A stretch of DNA of 5,604 nt from DASVWZ01 sp036392935 (GTDB taxonomy: Bacteria; Acidobacteriota; Terriglobia; Terriglobales; Acidobacteriaceae). This document shows, in pieces, positions 1 through 5,604 of the stretch. The stretch covers positions 1 to 5,604 of the forward strand of contig DASVWZ010000218.1 in the NCBI GenBank assembly GCA_036392935.1, in the 5' to 3' direction. The position numbers and the translations under genes were made by a program. The notes below the pieces were generated by a model. It saw nothing but the letters and a program-made list of their open reading frames with translations, did not search any database and had not been told where the DNA came from. Every line of letters begins with the position of its first letter. Position 1 is the first letter of the stretch.

Positions 1-39
1 GTCGTATCTAACACATTTTTCGACCCAAGGATTCACCAC

Positions 40-1413
40 ATGCTCCCAAAGCTCAATCGTCATCTGGCATTTCTGCTGGCTCTCTTCGCCAGCGTTTCCG
101 CTGCCCAAACTTCCTATAACCTCGGCAGCGTTCCCAGCGGCCAGCCCTCGACCGAAACCAGCCATCTCACCCTCCGCGATGCCATCAATATGGCCGTCCG
201 CTATAACCTCGGACAGATCGAAAGCGGCGAAAACGCCCGCATCGCCCGCGGACAACGCATGGTCGCCCTCAGTGCGCTCCTGCCGCAAATCAGCGCCAGC
301 GGCGGCGAAACCGTCGAGCAGTTCAGCCTCGCCACTCTCGGCATTAAGTCGCCGGTTTTCCCCAAAGTCATCGGCCCGTTCTCATATTCAAACGCTCAGG
401 CAAATGCCAGTTGGACCCTCTTCAGCTTCGAATCCATCCAGCATTTCCGTTCCGCCCGCACCGCCGAGCAGGCCGCCCAACTCAACTATCAGGACACGCT
501 CGACGTCATCACCCTCCTCGTCGGCAACGCCTATCTCCAGGTCATCGCCGCCAACTCCCGCGTCGAATCGCAGGAAGCCCAGGTCAAAGCCGCGCAGGCC
601 ATCTACGATCAGGCCGTCGATCAACTGCAAAGCGGCACCAGCCCCAAAATCGATGTCACCCGCAGCGGCGTGCAGCTTCACACCGAGCAGTACAACCTCA
701 GCATCGACAATAATAATTACGACATCGCCAAACTCAACTTGTCCCGCGCCATCGGATTGCCCCTCGGCCAATCGTTCGATCTCGCCGATAAACTTCCCTA
801 CGCCGATCTCAACCCGCAAACCGTCGACGACGCTCTTGCCTCCGCCTACAAAACTCGCAGCGACTTCCGCGCCGCCCTCAACACCGAAAAAGCCGCCGAG
901 CAGCAGCTTTCATCCGTCCGCGGAGAGCGTTATCCCGTCCTCGCCACCAACGGCGACTACGGCGTCGAAGGCACCACCTTCGCCCACTCCCACGGCGCCT
1001 TCACCGTGCAGACCGGCATCAGCGTTCCCATCTTCACCAGCGGACGCATCAAGGGCGACATCACCGAGGCCGAGGCCAACATGCGGCAGCGCAAAGCCGA
1101 AGCCGAAAATCTTCGCGGCCAGGTCGATTACGACGTCCGCACTGCTTTCCTGAACCTGCAGGCCGCCAAAGAACAGGTCGCTGTCGCCACCCAAAACATC
1201 GATCTCGCCAACGAAAATCTTTCGCGCTCGCAGGAGCGCTTCGCCGCCGGCGTCACCGATAGCGTCGAAGTCGTGCAGGCCCAGCAGTCTCTCGCCAGCG
1301 CCAACGATCAGTACATCAGCAGCCTGTACAGCCACAACCTGGCGAAATTGCAGATGGCCCGCGCCGTCGGCGTCGCCCGCAGCAATTACACTCAGTACCT
1401 GTCCGTGCAGTGA
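40..1413 (+). CDS. TolC-family outer-membrane efflux channel protein (OEP)
   Basis: This is probably the outer-membrane channel of the tripartite pump whose other parts lie downstream. The 457-aa product is a usual length for the family. It starts with a Sec signal peptide: K4/R7, a hydrophobic stretch at about residues 9-19, and likely cleavage after A21 or A22 (SVSA-AQ). Two tandem OEP repeats follow, at about residues 43-245 and 262-450. The first carries N122-ASWTLF and the equatorial turn LQSGTSPKIDV (196-206). The second carries VPIFTSGR (329-336) and FAAGVTDSVEVVQAQQS (from 401), the classic OEP signature. Long Ala/Gln-rich helices between them fit the alpha-barrel. The ATG has a good AAGGA at 27-31, 8 nt upstream. 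Only 39 bp precede the gene, so its promoter cannot be judged. It is separated from the adaptor by 230 bp, so co-transcription is likely but not certain. No N-terminal lipobox cysteine is seen. Confidence 0.93.
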   Translation: MLPKLNRHLAFLLALFASVSAAQTSYNLGSVPSGQPSTETSHLTLRDAINMAVRYNLGQIESGENARIARGQRMVALSALLPQISASGGETVEQFSLATLGIKSPVFPKVIGPFSYSNAQANASWTLFSFESIQHFRSARTAEQAAQLNYQDTLDVITLLVGNAYLQVIAANSRVESQEAQVKAAQAIYDQAVDQLQSGTSPKIDVTRSGVQLHTEQYNLSIDNNNYDIAKLNLSRAIGLPLGQSFDLADKLPYADLNPQTVDDALASAYKTRSDFRAALNTEKAAEQQLSSVRGERYPVLATNGDYGVEGTTFAHSHGAFTVQTGISVPIFTSGRIKGDITEAEANMRQRKAEAENLRGQVDYDVRTAFLNLQAAKEQVAVATQNIDLANENLSRSQERFAAGVTDSVEVVQAQQSLASANDQYISSLYSHNLAKLQMARAVGVARSNYTQYLSVQ

Positions 1414-1456
1414 GGATCGCAGCGTGTGTGTGAGAACCGATTACAGACTTTCATTG

Positions 1457-1544
1457 GAGCACCCAATTCGGGAGGGCACGACTTTAGTCGTGCCGCGAAC
1501 AGTAGAGCACCCAATTCGGGAGGGCACGACTTTAGTCGTGCCGC
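1457..1544. repeat. Two direct copies of a 40-bp palindromic intergenic repeat
   Basis: Positions 1457-1496 and 1505-1544 are identical 40-bp units (GAGCACCCAATTCGGG, then AGGGCACGAC, TTTA, GTCGTGCCGC) with an 8-bp spacer, giving a 48-bp period. Each unit contains a perfect 8-bp inverted repeat around a TTTA loop: GGCACGAC at 1475-1482 with GTCGTGCC at 1487-1494, and the same arms at 1523-1530 and 1535-1542. In RNA each would form a stable hairpin. No T-run follows either stem, so they are not typical intrinsic terminators. They resemble REP-type dispersed elements; similar 'cgactttagtcg' palindromes are, as I recall, frequent between acidobacterial genes. Lying between the channel and adaptor genes, they could alter mRNA stability or read-through, but that is inference. 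Confidence 0.9.
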
Positions 1545-1562
1545 CAATGCCGCTCTACCGAC

Positions 1563-1574
1563 CGGCTTTAGCCG
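1563..1574. repeat. Short third palindrome with the same TTTA loop
   Basis: CGGC-TTTA-GCCG at 1563-1574 is a perfect 4-bp inverted repeat around the same TTTA loop as the two larger palindromes just upstream. It has different arm bases. It may be a related or decayed intergenic element. Alone it is too short to be a strong hairpin. The remaining DNA up to the adaptor start (1575-1643) is A-rich, with no promoter match I would call: TTGGGA at 1588-1593 has no convincing -10 partner. Confidence 0.45.
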
Positions 1575-1643
1575 CTGAGGTAAATTCTTGGGATGTGCAA
1601 AGACGCAAATAACAAATAAGATTTAGCACCACGAGAAACCACT

Positions 1644-2900
1644 ATGACCGACCAAACCACTGTTGACGAACACCAGCCCGCTCCCGGCTCGCCGTCCTCC
1701 GGCGATGTCTCGCCCCGACGGCCCGAACTGCTGCGTCATCCCAACCCCAACTTCAAACGCACGCTCATCATCGTCATCGCCATCGTCGTCGTCGTCGGCG
1801 GTCTGTTCTTCTGGCGCTATCTTTCCAGCTATGAAGACACCGATGACGCGCAGGTCGACGTTCACCTCTACCCCGTCAGCGCCCGCATCTCCGGCTACGT
1901 CATCGCCGTCAACGTCGGAGACAATCAGTGGGTCGAGGCCGGCGCCGATCTCGTCGATATCGACCCTCACGACTACCAGGTCGCCGTCGACAAAGCCAAG
2001 GCCGACCTCGCCAACGCCGAAGCCACCGCCAAAGCTCTCAACATCACCGTCCCCGTCACCTCCGTAAACACCGCGAGCGTGCTGCGTTCCGCCAATTCTG
2101 ACGTATCGAATTCGCGCGCCGGAATCGCCTCCGCCGAGCAGCAACTCGCCGCCGCCCAGGCCCAGGTCGAGGAAGCCAAGGCTAACGACGTCAAAGCTCA
2201 GGACGATCTCGTCCGCTACAAGCGCCTCGTCGAAAAACAAAATGTCTCTGAGCAGACTTACGATCAGGCGCTCGCCGCCGCCAAAGGCAGCACCGCCGCC
2301 GTCGCTGCTGCCGAAGCCAATCAGGCCGCCGCACAGCAGGCTGTACAGCAGGCTCACGATCGACTAGCTCAATCCGAAGCCAATCAGCGCTACGCCGAAA
2401 CCGGGCCCCAACAGGTCGAATCCACCAAAGCTCGCGCCGCCGCTGCCATCGCCGACGTCGAACAAAAGCGCGCCGAACTCAACCAGGCCGAACTCAATCT
2501 CAGTTACACCAAAATCGTCGCTCCCGTAAGCGGCGAAGTGAATAAAAATGTCGTCGTCGGCCTCAACGTCCAGCCCGGCCAGCAGCTTCTCACCATCGTT
2601 CCGCTCGAAGATGTCTGGATCACCGCCAACTTCAAGGAAACCGAGATCCGCCACATGAAGCCCGGCCAGCGCGTCGACATCGAAGTCGATTCCAACGGCC
2701 GCACCTACAAAGGCAAAGTCGACAGCATCGGAGGCGCAACCGGCCCGCTCTTCAGCGTTCTCCCGCCTGAAAACGCTACCGGCAACTACGTCAAGATCGT
2801 CCAGCGCGTGCCGGTAAAAATCGTTCTCGATCCCGGCGAGAACTCCGACCGCCAGCTTCGCCCCGGCATGAGCGTCGAACCGAAAGTGCATCTCGAATGA
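1644..2900 (+). CDS. emrA: EmrA/HlyD-type periplasmic adaptor (membrane fusion protein)
   Basis: This is the inner-membrane-anchored adaptor that would join the downstream MFS pump to the outer-membrane channel. The 418-aa protein has a Pro-rich cytosolic tail (1-38), one membrane helix (about 40-57), then YEDTDDAQVDVHLYPVSARI (63-82), a close match to the family's TDDAYV motif with Q in place of Y. A first lipoyl half follows (about 78-110). A long Ala/Gln/Glu-rich coiled-coil hairpin spans about 115-285. The second lipoyl half begins at Y288 (YTKIVAPVSGEV), then a beta-barrel segment with ATGNYVKIVQRVPVKI (378-393) and LRPGMSV (405-411), both EmrA hallmarks. The Shine-Dalgarno is weak (only GAG at 1633-1635), but the ATG gives a complete anchor and no better in-frame start exists. 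The stop overlaps the pump start. The symbol is a family-level assignment; substrate and strict orthology to E. coli emrA are not shown. Confidence 0.93.
   Translation: MTDQTTVDEHQPAPGSPSSGDVSPRRPELLRHPNPNFKRTLIIVIAIVVVVGGLFFWRYLSSYEDTDDAQVDVHLYPVSARISGYVIAVNVGDNQWVEAGADLVDIDPHDYQVAVDKAKADLANAEATAKALNITVPVTSVNTASVLRSANSDVSNSRAGIASAEQQLAAAQAQVEEAKANDVKAQDDLVRYKRLVEKQNVSEQTYDQALAAAKGSTAAVAAAEANQAAAQQAVQQAHDRLAQSEANQRYAETGPQQVESTKARAAAAIADVEQKRAELNQAELNLSYTKIVAPVSGEVNKNVVVGLNVQPGQQLLTIVPLEDVWITANFKETEIRHMKPGQRVDIEVDSNGRTYKGKVDSIGGATGPLFSVLPPENATGNYVKIVQRVPVKIVLDPGENSDRQLRPGMSVEPKVHLE
2897..2900 (+). promoter_or_regulatory. ATGA stop/start overlap coupling adaptor and pump translation
   Basis: ATGA at 2897-2900 contains the pump's ATG (2897-2899) and the adaptor's TGA (2898-2900). 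No strong Shine-Dalgarno precedes this ATG (upstream bases are GTGCATCTCGA), so the pump is probably translated by ribosomes that have just finished the adaptor. This would favour balanced synthesis of the two subunits. The overlap is seen directly; coupling is inferred. Confidence 0.75.
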
Positions 2901-4501
2901 GTGAAGGCCCGCCAGCGCTCGCCGCACCCGACGCGCCCTGGGTGCCCAGGTACAACCCCTGGCTCATCGCCGTAGTGGTTGCCATGGCCGCCTTCATGGA
3001 GGTCCTCGATACCTCCATCGCCAACGTCGCTCTCCCTTACATCGGCGGCAATCTCGCCGCCAGCTACGATCAGAGCACCTGGGTCCTCACTTCCTATCTC
3101 GTCTCCAACGCCATCGTGCTCCCCATCAGCGGATGGCTCGCCGTCCACTTCGGCCGCAAACGCTTCTTCATGATGTGCCTCACCATCTTCACCCTCAGCT
3201 CTTTGCTCTGCGGCTTCGCTCCCAGTCTGCCCTTGCTGCTGTTCTTCCGCGTCCTGCAAGGCGTCGGCGGAGGCGGTCTGCAGCCCATGGCCCAGGCCAT
3301 TCTCGCCGATACCTTCCCGCCTGAAAAACGCGGCCTCGCTTTCGCCCTCTACGGCATCACCGCCGTCATGGCTCCGACCATCGGCCCCACCCTCGGCGGT
3401 TGGATCACCTTCAACTACTCCTGGCGCTGGATCTTCTTCATCAATCTTCCCGTCGGAATTCTCGCCCTCTTGCTCGTCTACCGCCTCATCGAAGACCCTC
3501 CCTACCTGAGCCGCCTTCGCGCCGCCGCCGCCCGCCTCGACTACATCGGCATCAGCTTCCTCGCAATCGGCATCGGCGCCCTGCAGATTCTGCTCGATAA
3601 AGGCCAGGAAGACGACTGGTTCGGCTCCCGTTTCATCACGACTCTCGTCGTCATCTCGTCCGTCTGCCTTGTCTCGCTCGTCATCTGGGAGTGGTTCCGT
3701 AAGGATCCCATCGTCGACGTCCGCCTCTTCAAGAACGCCAACTTCGCCAGCGCCAACGTCATGATGTTCATCTTCGGCATCCTGCTTTTCGCCAGCCTCG
3801 TGCTGATGCCGCAATTCCTGCAGACCCTCCTCGGCTACACCGCCGAACTCGCCGGCATTGTTCTCTCCGGAGGCGGTGTCGTCTTGCTCATCGCCATGCC
3901 TATCGTCGGCCAGCTCACCACCAAAATTCAGGCCAAATACATCATCGCCTTCGGCTGGCTCTGCCTCGCTCTGTCCATGTATTGGTCCGCCTATCAGGTC
4001 GATCTGCTCATCAGCTTCCGCGCTGCCACCTGGATTCGTATCGCCCAGGTCGCCGGTATGGGCTTCCTCTTCGTGCCCATCACTCTGGTCGCCTACGTCG
4101 GCATCCCCGGAGAAAAAAGCAACTCCGTCGCCGGACTCATCAACTTCATGCGCAACATGGGATCGAGCGTCGGCACCTCCATGGTCACCACCATGATCGC
4201 CCGCCGCTCCCAGTACCATCAGACCATCCTGGTCAGCCACGCCTCGCCGCTCAATCCGGTTTTTCCCGGCGTCGTCAGCGGCACCGCTGGACAAGTCGCC
4301 CGCGCCGGCATGGATTCCTACGACGCCCTGCATCAGGCTTATGGCAGAATCTATGCGGAGCTTCAGGCGCAAGCCGCGACCCTGGCCTACATTGACGTTT
4401 ACAAGGTGTTGGCCGTCGGCGCAGGCATCATGTTTGTCGTGTCATTCTTTTTGAAGAAGAATAACCCGCGCTCCGGAGGCAAAGTAATCGTGCACGAATA
4501 G
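2897..4501 (+). CDS. emrB: EmrB/QacA-type (DHA2) MFS drug:proton antiporter, 14 TM
   Basis: This is the energy-using inner-membrane pump of the tripartite system; DHA2 proteins exchange protons for hydrophobic drugs or other amphiphiles. At 534 aa it has the usual length for the 14-helix family. Markers in order: TM1 motif VLDTSIANVALP (36-47, with D38); STWVLTSYLVSNAIVLPISGW (60-80); motif A GWLAVHFGRKR (79-89); motif B FFRVLQGVGGGGL (116-128, with R118); motif C YGITAVMAPTIGPTLGGW (152-169); SWRWIFFINLPVG (175-187); the inter-half segment DYIGISFLAIG...LDKGQEDDWF (215-242); and the C-half IPGEKSNSVAGLINFMRNMG (403-422). The last helix is about 502-519, followed by a short basic tail. The start overlaps the adaptor stop, and the product begins with a 20-residue tail before TM1, as expected. 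No frameshift or missing motif is seen. The symbol is family-level; the substrate is unknown. Confidence 0.94.
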   Translation: MSEGPPALAAPDAPWVPRYNPWLIAVVVAMAAFMEVLDTSIANVALPYIGGNLAASYDQSTWVLTSYLVSNAIVLPISGWLAVHFGRKRFFMMCLTIFTLSSLLCGFAPSLPLLLFFRVLQGVGGGGLQPMAQAILADTFPPEKRGLAFALYGITAVMAPTIGPTLGGWITFNYSWRWIFFINLPVGILALLLVYRLIEDPPYLSRLRAAAARLDYIGISFLAIGIGALQILLDKGQEDDWFGSRFITTLVVISSVCLVSLVIWEWFRKDPIVDVRLFKNANFASANVMMFIFGILLFASLVLMPQFLQTLLGYTAELAGIVLSGGGVVLLIAMPIVGQLTTKIQAKYIIAFGWLCLALSMYWSAYQVDLLISFRAATWIRIAQVAGMGFLFVPITLVAYVGIPGEKSNSVAGLINFMRNMGSSVGTSMVTTMIARRSQYHQTILVSHASPLNPVFPGVVSGTAGQVARAGMDSYDALHQAYGRIYAELQAQAATLAYIDVYKVLAVGAGIMFVVSFFLKKNNPRSGGKVIVHE

Positions 4502-4521
4502 CATCGTCCGGCAAGGTTTTA

Positions 4522-4557
4522 CGGATGACTGATGACTGACGACTAAACGACTGACGG
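4522..4557. repeat. Degenerate CTGACGA heptamer array upstream of the kinase-like gene
   Basis: Five imperfect copies of a 7-bp unit run through the gap between the pump and the kinase-like gene: CGGATGA, CTGATGA, CTGACGA, the 8-bp variant CTAAACGA, and CTGACGG. The array is preceded by GGTTTTAC (4515-4522). It ends inside the Shine-Dalgarno (GGGAG, 4556-4560) of the next gene. Because the unit is 7 bp and contains TGA, stops fall in all three + frames (for example at 4526, 4530 and 4537). A second array with the same lead-in lies at 5524-5561. Confidence 0.8.
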
Positions 4558-4569
4558 GAGAGCAAAGAC

Positions 4570-5199
4570 ATGATCCGCATCATCACCATCGAACGTGAAT
4601 ACGGTTGCGGCGGCGCTGCCATCGCCAAAAAGGTCGCCGACGAGCTCCGTTGGAAGCTCTGGGACCAGCTCTTCACCTCTGAAATCGCCCGCCTCGCCAA
4701 CTGCTCCAAGTCGCAGGTCGAAATTCGCGAAGAACGCGTCGATCCTCTTTATTACCGCCTCTTCAAATCCATTCTGCTGGGTAGCTTCGAAGGCAGCATT
4801 AACCTTAACAACCTCAAAATGCTGGACGCCGACAGCATCCTTCGCATCACCCAGCAAGTTGTCGAAACCGCCGCCAAAGACGGCAACGCCGTCATCGTCG
4901 GGCGCGGCTCCCAGCAGGTTCTCCGCGATCGTGACGATACCCTCCGCATCTTTCTCTACGCGCCCAGCCAGGCCAAGATCGACCGCTTGAAAAGTGAAGG
5001 CATCGACGAGCGTCGTGCCAAAGAACTCGTCGAAACCATCGATAAAGATCGCGGCCACTTCGTCGAAAAATATTTCAACATCAAATGGCCCGACCGCTCC
5101 ACCTATCACGCCATGCTCAACACCACCACCGGCGAGGACGCCACCGTCCGCATGATCCTCGACCTCAAATCCGCCCTCGACCCCGTCCCCGCCCACTAG
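4570..5199 (+). CDS. Cytidylate-kinase-like family protein (Cytidylate_kin2 type)
   Basis: The 209-aa soluble protein resembles the cytidylate-kinase-like family (Pfam Cytidylate_kin2), P-loop NTPases related to CMP kinase whose true substrate is mostly untested. The N-terminus ITIEREYGCGGAAIAKKVAD (5-24) matches the family's modified P-loop (typically ISRxYGSGGxxIAxxLA) and lacks the strict GxxxxGK[ST] of ordinary CMP kinase. Next come NAVIVGRGSQQVL (106-118), a family hallmark strand and glycine turn, and RIFLYAP (126-132). The segment from D158 (DKDRGHFVEKYFNIKWPDRSTYHAMLNT) covers the lid and NMP-binding end usual in this family. The start is supported by GGGAG at 4556-4560, 9 nt upstream. 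It lies 68 bp after the pump with no obvious terminator between, so read-through is possible. A functional link with efflux is not shown. It is unlikely to be the housekeeping cmk, given the altered P-loop. Confidence 0.85.
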   Translation: MIRIITIEREYGCGGAAIAKKVADELRWKLWDQLFTSEIARLANCSKSQVEIREERVDPLYYRLFKSILLGSFEGSINLNNLKMLDADSILRITQQVVETAAKDGNAVIVGRGSQQVLRDRDDTLRIFLYAPSQAKIDRLKSEGIDERRAKELVETIDKDRGHFVEKYFNIKWPDRSTYHAMLNTTTGEDATVRMILDLKSALDPVPAH

Positions 5200-5212
5200 A
5201 CACGCCGGGCGC

Positions 5213-5245
5213 CCCACTCATTCGCGTTTTCTGCGAATGAGTGGG
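5213..5245. terminator. Perfect 13-bp hairpin just after the kinase-like gene
   Basis: CCCACTCATTCGC (5213-5225) and GCGAATGAGTGGG (5233-5245) are exact reverse complements around the 7-nt loop GTTTTCT. The hairpin begins 13 nt after the TAG stop, where a terminator would sit, and would be very stable. No T-run follows on the + strand (next bases ATATCGACTTTC) and no A-run precedes it, so a standard intrinsic terminator in either direction is not well supported. It may block 3' exonucleases, or be a dispersed palindromic repeat. The structure is certain; the role is inferred. Confidence 0.6.
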
Positions 5246-5530
5246 ATATCGACTTTCACTCTCAGCATCGTCATCCTCAGAGAAGTTAGTCGTCCACGAA
5301 GCGGACGAACAACGCGGCCGGAGAGCCTGCCCTGAGCGAGCGAGGAGCCGAAGTGACGACGCGACCGAACGGGGACCTTGCGTTTTTCGCTCGAGGTTGG
5401 ACAAGCATCGCGCTCGCCCCATTACCGCCCTGTGCGAAGCGTCGGGACTCATGAACCTACTTCGACCACTGTCATCCCATCCGTCGCGCCTTTGCGAACG
5501 GCGCACGACCAACGACGTACGACGGTTTTA
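5246..5530. other. Non-coding intergenic DNA resembling dispersed repeat sequence
   Basis: No gene is supported here. Open frames on both strands (5241-5534 on +, 5165-5512 on -) have no recognisable domain, are Arg/Ser-rich and run across the hairpin or repeats. The stretch contains CATCGTCATCCTCAGAGAAG (5267-5286), CCTGAGCGAGCGAGGAGCCG (5332-5351) and CACTGTCATCCCATCC (5467-5482). These recall the 'gtcatcctgagcgagcgaag...' intergenic repeats I remember from acidobacterial and other genomes, here in diverged form. A 6-bp hairpin (TCGTCC 5290-5295 with GGACGA 5303-5308) lies within it. No tRNA, promoter or start with a good ribosome site was found. Confidence 0.5.
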
Positions 5531-5561
5531 CTAACGACTGACGACTGACGACTGATGACTG
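5531..5561. repeat. Second CTGACGA heptamer array
   Basis: Four copies of the 7-bp unit and a partial fifth: CTAACGA (5531-5537), CTGACGA (5538-5544), CTGACGA (5545-5551), CTGATGA (5552-5558), CTG (5559-5561). It is preceded by GGTTTTAC (5524-5531), exactly as the array at 4522-4557. TGA occurs in all three + frames (5539, 5546, 5553). Upstream bases also contain looser ACGAC-type units (about 5506-5523). The last 43 bp of the window (5562-5604) show nothing recognisable. Confidence 0.82.
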
Positions 5562-5604
5562 CCTTCAGCACCGTTCCAACACCCTAAAACGAATCGTGCC
5601 GCGG

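Noticed and set aside
1475..1542. Paired intrinsic terminators after the channel gene
   Set aside because: Neither hairpin is followed by a T-run on the + strand or preceded by an A-run for the - strand, so I report them as repeats rather than terminators.
1457..1544. Possible CRISPR array
   Set aside because: There are only two 40-bp copies with an 8-bp spacer. The repeat length, spacer length and absence of cas genes do not fit.
1424..1612. A 62-codon + strand open frame in the gap, encoding a repeated EHPIREGTTLVVP peptide
   Set aside because: The peptide repeat comes from the 48-bp DNA period, which is divisible by 3. The frame consists mostly of the palindromic repeats and has no clear ribosome site.
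1588..1618. A sigma-70-like promoter before the adaptor gene
   Set aside because: TTGGGA is a partial -35 match, but the region 17 bp downstream (AACAAAT) is a poor -10. This is too weak to call.
1623..2357. A 244-codon open frame on the - strand, opposite the adaptor gene
   Set aside because: The Gly/Asp/Val-rich, low-complexity translation is the mirror of the adaptor's Ala/Val/Asp codons. It has no motif of its own.
2786..4372. A 528-codon open frame on the - strand, opposite the pump gene
   Set aside because: It lies antisense to a well-supported DHA2 gene. Its product is Asp/Glu/Gly-rich with no recognisable domain. This is the expected shadow of GC-rich codons with C at the third position.
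4543..5217. A 224-codon open frame on the - strand, opposite the kinase-like gene
   Set aside because: It covers nearly the same span as a gene with clear family motifs, and its own translation is Gly/Val/Phe-rich without recognisable features.
5241..5534. A 97-codon + strand open frame (and 5165-5512 on -) in the final intergenic stretch
   Set aside because: It starts inside the terminator-like hairpin and ends in the heptamer array. The composition is Arg/Ser-rich and shows no domain or ribosome site.

Overview
The window holds a complete, ordinary-looking tripartite multidrug efflux locus followed by a small kinase-family gene, all on the + strand. The layout is: outer-membrane TolC-type channel (40-1413); a 230-bp gap with two near-identical palindromic repeats; EmrA/HlyD-type periplasmic adaptor (1644-2900); EmrB/QacA-type 14-helix major facilitator pump (2897-4501), which overlaps the adaptor stop by 4 bp; a 68-bp gap filled by heptamer repeats; a cytidylate-kinase-like protein (4570-5199); and about 400 bp of non-coding, repeat-rich DNA to the end of the window.

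The outer-membrane channel and periplasmic adaptor imply a Gram-negative (diderm) cell. The DNA is GC-rich with a strong preference for C-ending codons. The intergenic DNA carries short palindromes with a TTTA loop, a 'CCTGAGCGAGCG'-type repeat and runs of a CTGACGA heptamer. From memory, this intergenic style is typical of Acidobacteriota (Koribacter/Terriglobales-like genomes). That assignment is an inference, about 60% likely, and rests on no database search.

The three pump genes should work as one machine. The EmrB-type protein in the inner membrane would use the proton gradient to move a hydrophobic substrate, the EmrA-type adaptor would span the periplasm through its long coiled-coil hairpin, and the OEP channel would let the substrate out across the outer membrane. 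The substrate cannot be read from sequence, and no regulator gene lies in the window. The kinase-like gene has its own ribosome-binding site and may be co-transcribed, but no known role links it to efflux.

I found no clear new biological system. The parts most worth a second look are non-coding: the twin 40-bp palindromic repeats inside the efflux locus, and the two heptamer arrays, both preceded by GGTTTTAC, that bracket the kinase gene. No tRNA, rRNA, CRISPR array, transposase or attachment site was seen.
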